From positions 1 through 40,679 of IMG/VR virus record IMGVR_UViG_3300021964_007024: a stretch of 40,679 nt of DNA; one strand, 5' to 3'. Below the pieces are notes generated by a model. It had not been told where the DNA came from and did not search any database. It saw only the letters and a program-made list of their open reading frames with translations. This DNA is from a virus. A program made the position numbers and the translations under genes. Below are positions 7,019-15,389 of this stretch, one piece after another; within the stretch, counting starts at the first letter, position 1; each line of letters begins with the position of its first letter.

Positions 7019-8145
7019 AATTATTATTAAACGACAAAGAAATAGCACATTTTTTATTTGGACTACTTGATCATTATGAACCATTAAAGCGTAATGTTGA
7101 ACTACGCCACACTCATACTTATAAATTCATGAAAGATTTTCAAATGAAAGAACTACAACGTGAACAGAAGCGTGGCGACAAGTATGAACATCCTAAAATA
7201 ACAATGGATCGGGAAGATAAAGCGAAATATTTTGAAAAAATAAAGAAAACTGTCCTTAGAGATGTTGAAAATTATTATAAGGATTGTAAGAGGTATCTTG
7301 TCGAAAAGAGACAATCTGACTTTAATACTATACATAAGAATCTAGAAAATATTATAGATACCTTAGGAAAACAAAATATTATAAACTTGTATAAGACAAG
7401 TAACTATAAGAATTTTGTTAAAGGAACAGGTTTTAGTCTTGATAAAAATGCTGTGATGATGAGAAGACACGAATTTAATGATTATACTGCTGACTGTCTT
7501 ATTAGAAACACAGTTGGTAACGAGGAATTACTTGTTACAAAAATAGATAAAAACTATCCTATGTGGTTTATTGATAGTGGTTATACTAATTTTCTAGAAC
7601 CTAGAAAAACATGGCATAGATTAGTTAGAAATCATCTACATTATGGAAAGTATTTTGAAGCACCTATGACCAGATTAAATAATTTTCCAGAGTTTCCTAA
7701 GCCTTGGAGAAAGAATGGCGAAATAATTTATATTATCGAACCCGGACCATTTGCTGCTAGTATTTTTCATTGCGATCTAAAAACATGGAAATATGATGTT
7801 GCTAAGGAATTAAGAAAGTATACTGATAAGAGAATTGTGTTTAGAAAAAAAGCACCTAAAAGACAGAGACCCAGCCTTACAAAACAATTAATGAATGATG
7901 ATTATCACTGTGTTATCAGTATTAATTCTAACGCAGCAACTGAAGCAATATGGGCAGGTATTCCGGCAATTACACTAGGAACACACATTACTAATCCAGT
8001 AACCAAGAACAAACTAAGTGATATCAACGATTTGTTTTATGGAAATTTAGGTAGTTGGCTAGCAATGTTAAGTTATTCACAATTTACAAAAGAAGAACTT
8101 ATGGACGGAACAGCCAAGAAAATATTAGATCAGTATCATGTCTAA
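7015..8145 (+). CDS. Capsule-synthesis-like protein with N-terminal extension, paralogue C
   Basis: A 376-aa protein. The C-terminal part (about 180-376) repeats the family blocks: MWFIDSGY (183-190), WHRLVRN (200-206), IIYIIEPG, NSNAATEAIWAGIP (304-317) and SYSQFTKEELMDGTA. In front lies an extension of roughly 130-160 residues, strongly charged and predicted helical (Lys/Glu/Arg rich), absent from the other four paralogues and without a motif I recognise. RPHP is replaced by VFRKK. The extension could mediate oligomerisation or partner binding. It overlaps both neighbours. Confidence 0.65.
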   Translation: MKLLLNDKEIAHFLFGLLDHYEPLKRNVELRHTHTYKFMKDFQMKELQREQKRGDKYEHPKITMDREDKAKYFEKIKKTVLRDVENYYKDCKRYLVEKRQSDFNTIHKNLENIIDTLGKQNIINLYKTSNYKNFVKGTGFSLDKNAVMMRRHEFNDYTADCLIRNTVGNEELLVTKIDKNYPMWFIDSGYTNFLEPRKTWHRLVRNHLHYGKYFEAPMTRLNNFPEFPKPWRKNGEIIYIIEPGPFAASIFHCDLKTWKYDVAKELRKYTDKRIVFRKKAPKRQRPSLTKQLMNDDYHCVISINSNAATEAIWAGIPAITLGTHITNPVTKNKLSDINDLFYGNLGSWLAMLSYSQFTKEELMDGTAKKILDQYHV

Positions 8146-9058
8146 ACTATCAGCAGTAGCATACTATAACGGCATACCACCAAATAATTCTAATCCAGAA
8201 AAACCATTAATACTGGATAATTTTTTAGCAGGCGTTCAGACTTCTGGCGATGTAGCAATAGCACATAGACAGATGAATGTTCTAGATTGCGATGTGGCCT
8301 TTATACAAGGGTTTGTTCATGAACACGGCAAATCAGCACCACATTTACAATTAAGACGCAACGCCGTTGAGAACCAAAAAAACAAAGGAAAGCGTTCTTT
8401 AATTGTTGACAGCAATCTATTCTTGTATGCTGATCCAGGCAATACAAAGCGATATCTAAGATACAGTTTCGATGGAGTATTTCCAACGACAGGATTTTAT
8501 TTTGATAAAGAAGTCGATCCTACCCGCTGGCAAAAAATTAGCAAAAATCTTAACATAGAATTAAAGCCTTATAGAACACACGGTAATCACATACTGATTT
8601 GCTGTCAGAGAAACGGTGGGTGGTCAATGAAGGGTGTTCCAGTTCAACAATGGCTGGACGAAACCATTCGTAACGTTAAAGGGTTTACTGATAGACCTAT
8701 AGTGGTAAGACCACATCCTGGAGATAAAAAGTGGCGTAATTATTTAAGGATTACCCATGAGGGCGTTAGCCTAAGCACCAATCATATTAAGCAGGATCTA
8801 CAAGGTGCATGGGCAACAGTATTACATAATAGTAGTCCGGCAGTTGCAAGTTCTATTGAAGGAATTCCAGTATTTCTTACAGATCCTAATCCTGAATTTA
8901 GTCAAGCAGCAGAAGTATCAAATACAAATCTAAAAAGATTAGAAGATCCTAAGATGTTTGATAGGCAGGCTTGGATAGAAAAATTATCAATGTGTCATTG
9001 GAATTTTGATGAATTACGATCTGGCGAAGCCTGGCAGTTTTTTAGAAAGTTTATTTGA
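8138..9058 (+). CDS. Capsule-synthesis-like protein, paralogue D (RPHP retained)
   Basis: A 306-aa GT-B-type protein. The second half contains an ILICCQRNGGWSMKG strand-loop, QQWLDETI, the RPHP motif at 191-194 and NSSPAVASSIEGIPVFL (231-247), the arrangement expected of capsule polysaccharide synthesis (KpsC/KpsS-like) and related polyol-phosphate transferases. The first half differs from paralogues A-C. It ends with the family tail HWNFDELRSGEAW. With paralogue E, this is the likelier catalytically active branch. It overlaps the converging minus-strand gene at its 3' end by 8 bases. Confidence 0.65.
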   Translation: MSKLSAVAYYNGIPPNNSNPEKPLILDNFLAGVQTSGDVAIAHRQMNVLDCDVAFIQGFVHEHGKSAPHLQLRRNAVENQKNKGKRSLIVDSNLFLYADPGNTKRYLRYSFDGVFPTTGFYFDKEVDPTRWQKISKNLNIELKPYRTHGNHILICCQRNGGWSMKGVPVQQWLDETIRNVKGFTDRPIVVRPHPGDKKWRNYLRITHEGVSLSTNHIKQDLQGAWATVLHNSSPAVASSIEGIPVFLTDPNPEFSQAAEVSNTNLKRLEDPKMFDRQAWIEKLSMCHWNFDELRSGEAWQFFRKFI

Positions 9059-9899
9059 ACTGTTGCCAATAAGGTTCCGTTCTAGGAACTTTTAAATCGT
9101 CTCTCTTACTCATACCTAGTTGTTTTCTTCCACCTTTAAGATGATCTAGATATGCACCCCATTCACAATTAATTAATGGATGTCCTTCGCCAGTGCTCAT
9201 TCCCGGTCTTGGTCTAAGATCAGTTAATGATGCCGCCCAGTTGTGTTGCTTTAGAGTAGGAAAGCGAATTCTTACACCGTCAAAAACAAAACTGTCATGC
9301 CACTCAGCCATTGAGAAAATGCCTCCGCTGCCTTCGGCATCGTCGTATACACGCTGAAACTCTTTCAAAAATTCTTGTGTCTCGTGAGTTGTAAGATGCA
9401 TTGCATAAAGCCCGCACTCTGAATATTTTCCTTTTCTCCCTAAAAAACATAAGTCCTGTTTACCAGGCAACAGGCCATTTAGATTTTTTTCAGTAATAGG
9501 ACTATGACAATATGAATCGGCATCCATCCACATTAACCATTCTGTATTACATTCTTTTGCACAGGCAAATATGCTGTAAACTTTATGTGCAAATCTGATA
9601 GCATGCCATTTGAACCCTTTTCCTGAATCTTTTCTTTTGCTTCTTATAGGGTCTGCACTTACATCACCGTTTGCTTTAGGAACATCTTTCCATTTGTTTT
9701 TAAATTTTACAAGTTCGGGACTGGCCTGGTGTAAATTCTTAATTATTAAGTTGGGTGCTGTTTCAGTAACTTCACAATCTTCAGCATAGACATATAATTT
9801 AATGCTTGCAGGCCAGTTCTTTAAAAACGAATTAATCATTCGCTTGCCGTATTGTTCATAACCTGCCTTATGAAATGTTGTCACTACACTTAAATTCAT
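9051..9899 (-). CDS. Glycosyltransferase-like protein with DAD motif
   Basis: A 282-aa GT-A-like protein. The N-terminal beta strand MNLSVVTTFHKAGYEQYG opens the nucleotide-binding fold, and the metal-binding DAD lies at residues 126-128 in WLMWMDADSY. An EWHDSFVFDGV segment follows. The C-terminal EWGAYLDHLKGGRKQLG contains the late His and Gly-Arg often seen in such transferases. It probably transfers a sugar; donor and acceptor are unknown. Minus strand, second gene of a two-gene unit with 9896-10297 (ATGA overlap). Confidence 0.7.
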   Translation of the reverse strand: MNLSVVTTFHKAGYEQYGKRMINSFLKNWPASIKLYVYAEDCEVTETAPNLIIKNLHQASPELVKFKNKWKDVPKANGDVSADPIRSKRKDSGKGFKWHAIRFAHKVYSIFACAKECNTEWLMWMDADSYCHSPITEKNLNGLLPGKQDLCFLGRKGKYSECGLYAMHLTTHETQEFLKEFQRVYDDAEGSGGIFSMAEWHDSFVFDGVRIRFPTLKQHNWAASLTDLRPRPGMSTGEGHPLINCEWGAYLDHLKGGRKQLGMSKRDDLKVPRTEPYWQQFK

Positions 9900-10297
9900 T
9901 TAATTTTTCTCCACTGATGGCACCAACCTAATTTTGCTACTGCATTGTAACCCAAATCATATAACAGTTTACTTTCTGTCTTGGGTATAACTTCGTCACC
10001 TTCTATGAATATGTCAGGCCATGTGCTAGTATATAAAGGAGTTAACTTATCCATATATTTTAATTTATCTAAATCTATAAACACTCCATTAATATTTTTT
10101 AGATGAAATGTGCTTTTAATATTTTTTCTATGAATTAAATTTTTTGATTTTATTGTTACATCTGATTCATATACAAACACCGTATTAAACATCTGTAGAA
10201 GATTTTCCAGATGTCCAAATCCGTTTCCTACAACTAAACATTCAATTGGAGGATTTTTTATATTTTTGGTAATTCTTTTTTGAAATTTATCCATCAT
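9896..10297 (-). CDS. Small Rossmann-like protein of unknown function
   Basis: A 133-aa protein. A strand plus glycine loop CLVVGNGFGHLENLLQM (about 20-36) followed by VFVYESD resembles the SAM- or nucleotide-binding start of a class I methyltransferase, but later methyltransferase motifs are not evident and the protein is short. Two tandem ATGs (10297 and 10294) are possible starts. It is preceded by a late-promoter motif and coupled to the DAD glycosyltransferase. Function unknown; it may be a truncated methyltransferase or an accessory of the neighbouring transferase. Confidence 0.55.
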   Translation of the reverse strand: MMDKFQKRITKNIKNPPIECLVVGNGFGHLENLLQMFNTVFVYESDVTIKSKNLIHRKNIKSTFHLKNINGVFIDLDKLKYMDKLTPLYTSTWPDIFIEGDEVIPKTESKLLYDLGYNAVAKLGWCHQWRKIK

Positions 10298-10316
10298 AAT
10301 TCATTAAATACTACTA

Positions 10317-10324
10317 TATTTATT
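10317..10324 (-). promoter_or_regulatory. T4-like late promoter motif
   Basis: AATAAATA on the minus strand, about 20 bases upstream of the two-gene minus unit starting at 10297. It matches the core ATAAATA seen at the other motif sites in this window. Confidence 0.45.
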
Positions 10325-10333
10325 GGAGATAAC

Positions 10334-11191
10334 ATGAGGTTCAAACTATTCCGACAGCACGGTGCACTTAACAGTCCATCAATATTTAATGCACTTGAAC
10401 AAGGTATAAAAAACTGCGGACATGAGATAGTAGACGATAATGAAGATGTTCCTGTTATTTGGTCAGTTTTGTGGAACGGAAGAATGATGGCAAATAAGCA
10501 GATATTTGAAACCGCAAGACAAAATAATAAACCTGTTTTAATTATTGAAGTAGGAAATTTAAAAAGAAATGTTACCTGGAGAATATGTCTTAATCATATA
10601 CACGGACTAGGCGTATTTGGAAACGATGAAAATCTTGATATTGACAGGCCCGCAGAGTTAGGTTTAGAATTAAAACCCAAGAACAATACAAGAAGAAAAG
10701 AAATCTTAATTGCCACACAACATTCTAAAAGTTTACAATGGAAGGGAATGCCTCCCATGGATCAATGGGTAATATCTACCATAGATAAAATTAGAGAAAA
10801 AACTAATCAGAAAATAATTTTAAGACCCCACCCTAGATCCCTTATGCCGGGAATAGAACATGAATTTAATAATGTAATTAGACAAACACCAGCACATGTT
10901 AAAGGAAGTTATGACGACTTTGATATTGATTATAATTATCACTGTGTAATAAATCATAACAGCGGCGTCCCTATACATGCGGCAATTGCCGGAACACCAA
11001 TTATTTGTGATAAGAGCAGTCTAGCGTTTTCAGTAACTGATACTATAGAAAATATTGTTAATCCTATGCTTCCTGATCGAGAGGAATGGTTAATAAAACT
11101 TGCCCATACAGAATGGACCGTGGACGAAATTAGCAAGGGCATTCCGATAAAAAGATTAGAAAAACACATATTATCACAACTAAAGTCTTGA
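10334..11191 (+). CDS. Capsule-synthesis-like protein, paralogue E (RPHP retained)
   Basis: A 285-aa protein starting at the ATG at 10334, which has GGAG five bases upstream; an in-frame ATG at 10280 lies inside the divergent gene's start region. Blocks: an N-terminal Rossmann-like half with VIWSVLWNGR, a KEILIATQHSKSLQWKGMP segment parallel to paralogue D, RPHP at 164-167, and NHNSGVPIHAAIAGTP (207-222) in place of NSNAA. It ends with EWTVDEISKG like the other paralogues. Probable GT-B transferase of the KpsC/KpsS-like type. Its stop overlaps the promoter of the next gene. Confidence 0.65.
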   Translation: MRFKLFRQHGALNSPSIFNALEQGIKNCGHEIVDDNEDVPVIWSVLWNGRMMANKQIFETARQNNKPVLIIEVGNLKRNVTWRICLNHIHGLGVFGNDENLDIDRPAELGLELKPKNNTRRKEILIATQHSKSLQWKGMPPMDQWVISTIDKIREKTNQKIILRPHPRSLMPGIEHEFNNVIRQTPAHVKGSYDDFDIDYNYHCVINHNSGVPIHAAIAGTPIICDKSSLAFSVTDTIENIVNPMLPDREEWLIKLAHTEWTVDEISKGIPIKRLEKHILSQLKS

Positions 11192-11216
11192 TTTTTTAGC
11201 AGTAAGACCTTATAAT
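11188..11216 (+). promoter_or_regulatory. Sigma-70-type promoter positioned for a leaderless mRNA
   Basis: TTGATT (11188-11193), 17 bases, TATAAT (11211-11216). Counting the last T of the -10 box as -7, +1 falls on base 11223, the A of the downstream ATG. No Shine-Dalgarno sequence lies between. The -35 box overlaps the stop codon of the preceding gene. Confidence 0.65.
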
Positions 11217-11222
11217 AAAACA

Positions 11223-12410
11223 ATGACTGATTCATTCTACATCGAAGATATATTTGTGAAGTTCGTTGATACTGTATCGCAACACAGAATTTCTATGCAG
11301 TTTCAAGATAGAACTGCTTCTTCTAGTTTCTATCAAACATTGATACAAGGAAACAGTGTTACACAAAATCAAGGATCATATATACTGAAGATTCTAAACA
11401 AATACAGAAATGTTTGCGAACCGTATTATAATTATAAACTGTTCTTAGAAGAACCTCAGTGGAAAACACCATTTAGAATTATAGACAACAGTAAAAAAGT
11501 TTGGATCGAAGTATCCGAGGAACGCAAAGTCTGGATCTGTTTTAGATTTCCTTTTCAATTAAAGGACGAATTTGATAAAGAAATTACTTCGTCTGACTCG
11601 TATCACCAAGGTAAAAGTATATGGGACAGAGAAAGAAAAATTAGAAAACTTTCCTTTTACGAATTTAATCTAATTCAAATTTATGAATTTTGTAAGGAAA
11701 AAGAATTTGAATTTGACGATACATTTATGGAAGCGTTATCGGGCGTTGAAGAGATATGGCAAAATCAGAATAGATATCTAAAAGTATCACAAATAATCAA
11801 CGGAGAAGTTGAACTCGAAAATGCTCCTGAGGATGCTTACAATTTTTTTCAAGAAAAGAAGACAAATGTTATTACGTCTGATTTAATATTGGCTAAGAAT
11901 ATGGGATACCTATACAGCAACCAACCAACAAACATGTTTGAAACTATCGCACATAATGATACTAATAAATTTTTTATTAAAAATATAGAACAGTTTTTTG
12001 AACTAGCATATGGAGTTGAGGGTAAAGTTGTTTTAATATTGGACAAGGACGAACAAACTGAAAAATGGGTTAGGTATCTTGCAGATAAAATTGATTGGCT
12101 CGGGTATGACAAGAAAGACTTCAGAGTTTGCTTTAGATCTAGCAACAAAGACAATCCAGATTTTAATAAATGGGTTAATGAAAATGGATTTGGAGGGAAA
12201 ATTAGCGATGCTAAGTTCTTGATATTTCAACAAAAGCCTGCAAAGTGGTTGTTCAAAGACGAAAATGATGTTATAATAGTTGCTACAAACAAATTATTAC
12301 CGGGTATGAATTCCACTGCACGGGCGATGTTTTCTAATCATCCCTGTGTAGTTTTTATTAACGAATACAAGCCTGTTAACAATACTAAGGAAACTGTAAT
12401 TGAACTGTAA
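11223..12410 (+). CDS. Protein of unknown function upstream of uvsW
   Basis: A 395-aa protein I do not recognise. The first part has a segment SVTQNQGSYILKILNKYR like the short Gln-anchored helical motif found in some DNA-processing enzymes. The middle is rich in aromatic and charged residues. The last third contains hydrophobic strands (KVVLILDKDEQTEKW, KFLIFQQKPAKW, VIIVATNKL) suggesting an alpha/beta domain. There is no Walker A or nuclease motif that I can defend. It overlaps uvsW by 11 bases and is driven by its own consensus-like promoter, so a replication or repair role is plausible by context only. Confidence 0.7.
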   Translation: MTDSFYIEDIFVKFVDTVSQHRISMQFQDRTASSSFYQTLIQGNSVTQNQGSYILKILNKYRNVCEPYYNYKLFLEEPQWKTPFRIIDNSKKVWIEVSEERKVWICFRFPFQLKDEFDKEITSSDSYHQGKSIWDRERKIRKLSFYEFNLIQIYEFCKEKEFEFDDTFMEALSGVEEIWQNQNRYLKVSQIINGEVELENAPEDAYNFFQEKKTNVITSDLILAKNMGYLYSNQPTNMFETIAHNDTNKFFIKNIEQFFELAYGVEGKVVLILDKDEQTEKWVRYLADKIDWLGYDKKDFRVCFRSSNKDNPDFNKWVNENGFGGKISDAKFLIFQQKPAKWLFKDENDVIIVATNKLLPGMNSTARAMFSNHPCVVFINEYKPVNNTKETVIEL

Positions 12411-13851
12411 ACTTATTATAAAAGACGAAGTCAACATAAAGTTCGAAGGACTTGCTGTTGAAACTAGGCGTAAAATTGTAAACAAATTAAAGTTTGATTT
12501 GCCCTATGCAAGACACATGCCTGCTTTTAAACTGGGGCGCTGGGACGGAACAGTAAGTTTCTTTGGAATTGGGGGCAATGGATTCCTTGCACATCTTGAT
12601 GTCGCACTACCAATAGTTGAGAATGACGGTTACGATATTGAAGTTATCGATCAGCGAAATCCTACTAAATTAGACTTTGCCAAGATTACAGAAAACTATT
12701 GGGCTGATCAAGGTGTGTGTTGGCCCGAAGGACATCCTGAAGCAGGTAAGCCTATTGTGCTTCGCGATTATCAATATGATGTAATCAACAAGTTTTTAGA
12801 AAACCCACAATCACTACAGGAAGTTGCAACTGGTGCTGGTAAAACTATTACAACTGCCACACTTTCTCATTTATGTGAGCCTTATGGTCGAACGATGGTC
12901 ATTGTGCCAAACAAAAGTCTCGTGGTGCAAACTGAAGAAGATTATAAAAACTGTGGTTTAGATGTGGGCGTATACTTTGGTGATAGAAAGGAACTAAATC
13001 ATACACATACTATTTGCACATGGCAGAGTCTTAATGTATTAGACAAGAAAAGTTATGATGGCGACAGTCTTACACTTGCAGAATTTACAGAAGGTGTTAG
13101 TGCAGTAATCATAGATGAAGTGCACCAAGCAAAGGCAGATGTGCTTAAAAAATTACTTACTGTAAACTTTCGCAACGCTCCTATACGTTGGGGTCTAACT
13201 GGAACAGTGCCTAAAGAGAAGTGGGAATTCCAAGGTATACTTGCAGGTATTGGCCCTGTAATTAATAATGTATCAGCACACGATTTGCAGGAAAAAGGTG
13301 TGTTAGCAAAACTAGATATTCAAATACTACAGACAAAAGATATCGAAGAGTTTAGAAACTATCAGGAAGAATACACTTGGTTAGTAACTGACGAGAAGCG
13401 TTTAAAATATATTGCTAATCATGTAAGTAAGGTTGCCAAGAATGGTAACACACTTGTATTGGTCAATAGAATTGATACTGGTAATAAGTTAGTGAAAAAT
13501 ATACCGGAAGCAACTTTCATTAAGGGAGATGTAAAACTTGACGAACGTAAAGAACAATATGATGAAATTAAAACAAGCGATGGGAAAATCATTGTTGCTA
13601 CATATGGGGTTGCTGCTGTTGGTATCAACATTCCTCGTATTTTTAATCTGGTTCTTATCGAGCCTGGCAAGTCATTTGTTAGAGTAATTCAAAGCATTGG
13701 GCGAGGAATACGTAAGGCAGAAGATAAGGACTTTGTGCAGATATGGGACATAACTAGCACTTGTAAGTATGCGAAAAGACATTTAACAGAAAGAAAACGC
13801 TTTTATAGGGAGGCAAAATATCCCCATACCGTAACAAAAGTAGACACATAG
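12400..13851 (+). CDS. uvsW: UvsW RNA/DNA helicase
   Basis: Superfamily 2 helicase that unwinds R-loops and D-loops and regresses forks during the switch to recombination-dependent replication. The N-terminal accessory domain (about 1-115) includes RHMPAFKLGRWDG, matching T4's RFRYGNWDG region. Motif I is ATGAGKT (143-149), motif II DEVH (239-242; DECH in T4), motif III GLTGT (265-269), and motif VI QSIGRGIRKAED is near residue 430. The start is a TTG at 12400 with AAGGA eight bases upstream. No ATG is available before residue 40, and the TTG frame aligns with T4's N-terminus. It overlaps the upstream gene by 11 bases. Confidence 0.93.
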   Translation: MNCKLIIKDEVNIKFEGLAVETRRKIVNKLKFDLPYARHMPAFKLGRWDGTVSFFGIGGNGFLAHLDVALPIVENDGYDIEVIDQRNPTKLDFAKITENYWADQGVCWPEGHPEAGKPIVLRDYQYDVINKFLENPQSLQEVATGAGKTITTATLSHLCEPYGRTMVIVPNKSLVVQTEEDYKNCGLDVGVYFGDRKELNHTHTICTWQSLNVLDKKSYDGDSLTLAEFTEGVSAVIIDEVHQAKADVLKKLLTVNFRNAPIRWGLTGTVPKEKWEFQGILAGIGPVINNVSAHDLQEKGVLAKLDIQILQTKDIEEFRNYQEEYTWLVTDEKRLKYIANHVSKVAKNGNTLVLVNRIDTGNKLVKNIPEATFIKGDVKLDERKEQYDEIKTSDGKIIVATYGVAAVGINIPRIFNLVLIEPGKSFVRVIQSIGRGIRKAEDKDFVQIWDITSTCKYAKRHLTERKRFYREAKYPHTVTKVDT

Positions 13852-13859
13852 GAGAATAA

Positions 13860-14366
13860 ATGAGAATACTAACACTAGAAAACAAGGTGTTCGATCTAAA
13901 CGAATTACCCGAAGAAGTATCAGAAGATGCTAGATTTAGTGTATTGGATAATTCCGATGCAAAGAATCCAGATTTCTTCTTTCAACCATTGATATTTTTA
14001 GAATCATTCAATAGCCCGGCTATCTTGATGAAAATCGGAGGGAATGAAATTCAAATGCCGCTGGATTGGTCCATATTAGTTGGAGATAGTGATTGTGGAA
14101 GTGATCCTGAAGTTCTGCCGTTAACATCAATTAACGAAAGAGGATTTGAAGCATTTCAAATAAACCCTATAAAGGGTTATAGATGCGAGTTTGAACCAAT
14201 TGAAATTATCAACATCTATCAAGACGTTAAATGGTATTTTCCTAAGATGAAAAACGGACAATTACTTACGGTTCCTCTAAATGACGAATATAATCCTCCA
14301 TGTGCATACTTCGTCAAAGAGATCAGTAGACAGTCAGAAGTAGTTGAATTGGCTGCATTATTATGA
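13860..14366 (+). CDS. Conserved hypothetical protein downstream of uvsW
   Basis: A 168-aa acidic soluble protein. The pattern around MPLDWSILVGDSDCGSDPEVLPL followed by NEYNPPCAYFVKEISRQ-like text is familiar to me from marine T4-like phages, where it carries no assigned function. GGAG lies five bases before the ATG, eight bases after the uvsW stop, so it is likely expressed with uvsW. No catalytic motif is visible. Confidence 0.75.
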   Translation: MRILTLENKVFDLNELPEEVSEDARFSVLDNSDAKNPDFFFQPLIFLESFNSPAILMKIGGNEIQMPLDWSILVGDSDCGSDPEVLPLTSINERGFEAFQINPIKGYRCEFEPIEIINIYQDVKWYFPKMKNGQLLTVPLNDEYNPPCAYFVKEISRQSEVVELAALL

Positions 14367-14415
14367 TAACTACATATATTACTAATGCCAATGTGCAAGG
14401 GTTGAAAGGATGACT

Positions 14416-14766
14416 ATGAAAGCAGGAAAAATTTGGGGTCAGACGGAACTGATCCATGCTAACGGTGTATTAGAATTTCACCGTATTGAATATAAAGCAG
14501 GATACAAATGCTCAGAGCATGAGCATCAATTTAAATGGAACGGATTCTTTGTTGAATCGGGCAAGATGATTGTTCGTGTTTGGCAGGATGATCAAGGACT
14601 AGTTGATGAAACTATTCTTGAGGCAGGTGACTTTACGCAAGTAAAGCCCGGCAAGATTCACCAGTTTGAAGGTTTAGAGGACGGTGTCGCTTTTGAACTA
14701 TACTGGGCAGAATTCAACCACAATGATATTGTGCGTAGAACTGTCGGAACACAAGTTAAAAAATAA
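14416..14766 (+). CDS. Cupin-domain protein
   Basis: A 116-aa single cupin barrel. Cupin motif 1 is seen as YKCSEHEHQFKWNGFFVESG (metal-binding His-x-His and Glu), and motif 2 as GDFTQVKPGKIHQFEGLEDG with a late His. Such small cupins act as sugar epimerases or isomerases, or bind metal. I choose the ATG at 14416 because AAGGA is correctly spaced for it; the ATG at 14410 overlaps that ribosome site. It overlaps the following sulfotransferase start by one base (TAATG), tying it to the sugar-decoration run that begins here. Confidence 0.8.
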   Translation: MKAGKIWGQTELIHANGVLEFHRIEYKAGYKCSEHEHQFKWNGFFVESGKMIVRVWQDDQGLVDETILEAGDFTQVKPGKIHQFEGLEDGVAFELYWAEFNHNDIVRRTVGTQVKK

Positions 14767-15377
14767 TGGCTACACAAATAATAGAACCTTATCACTGCAC
14801 TTTTATACACATTCCTAAAACCGGAGGAAACAGTATTACAACTTGGATGCAGAATAATTTTACTGCATTTGTAACTAAAAGAAATCAACATGCGAAACTT
14901 GAAGATGCTAAACATTACTGGGGCGATTTAGGATGGACATTTTGTGTGGTTAGAAATCCTTGGGACTATGTAGTAAGTTGGTATACCTTTAAAATAGATC
15001 TTGCTAAAGTTAGGATAAAAATGGCAGAAGCAAATCCTAAACTACAAGATTCTAGAAAAGAAAAGTATAATATTTCAGTTCAAGAATCACACATAGAGAG
15101 ATTAGAAAAATTAGGATTTGATGGTTGGCTAAGACAAACTGGCCGAAGCCCGCAAATAAAATGGGCACACGGATGTGATTATATTATAAAATTAGAAAAT
15201 ATGAATGAAGATTTTAAAGAAGTTCAACAAAGATTAAATTGTTTTGAACCATTGGGACATCTAAATAAAACAAGAGAACGAAAAGATTATAAATCATACT
15301 ATACAAATCAAGAGTTAATAGATATTGTTGCAAAAAAATATAGTGATGATATAAGAGAATTTAACTATGATTTTTAA
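14766..15377 (+). CDS. Sulfotransferase-family protein 1
   Basis: A 203-aa PAPS-dependent sulfotransferase-like protein. The 5'-phosphosulfate loop is HIPKTGGNS (15-23) and the 3'-phosphate motif is VVRNPWDYVVSWY (61-73), with Arg63 and Ser71 as expected. The C-terminal YTNQELIDIVAKKYSDDI is the typical family ending. It would transfer sulfate from PAPS to a carbohydrate hydroxyl. PAPS could come from the APS kinase at 3491-3925. It lies in the polycistronic run between a cupin and a sugar dehydrogenase, so a sugar or glycan acceptor is likely. Confidence 0.85.
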   Translation: MATQIIEPYHCTFIHIPKTGGNSITTWMQNNFTAFVTKRNQHAKLEDAKHYWGDLGWTFCVVRNPWDYVVSWYTFKIDLAKVRIKMAEANPKLQDSRKEKYNISVQESHIERLEKLGFDGWLRQTGRSPQIKWAHGCDYIIKLENMNEDFKEVQQRLNCFEPLGHLNKTRERKDYKSYYTNQELIDIVAKKYSDDIREFNYDF

Positions 15378-15389
15378 AAAGGAGACAAG

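Noticed and set aside
9023-9031. GGCGAAGCC mini-hairpin like those at 34.9 kb
   Set aside because: It lies inside coding sequence (Gly-Glu-Ala codons) and has only a short stem, so it is better explained by coding constraint.
10301-10310. ATTAAATA as a plus-strand late promoter for the gene at 10334
   Set aside because: Two mismatches to TATAAATA in an AT-rich gap; the motif on the opposite strand is much better.
14766-15377. Reading the first sulfotransferase as a host defence or kinase gene because of its P-loop-like start
   Set aside because: The IPKTGGNS and RNPWDYVVSWY pair is specific for PAPS binding; there is no Walker A/B pair.
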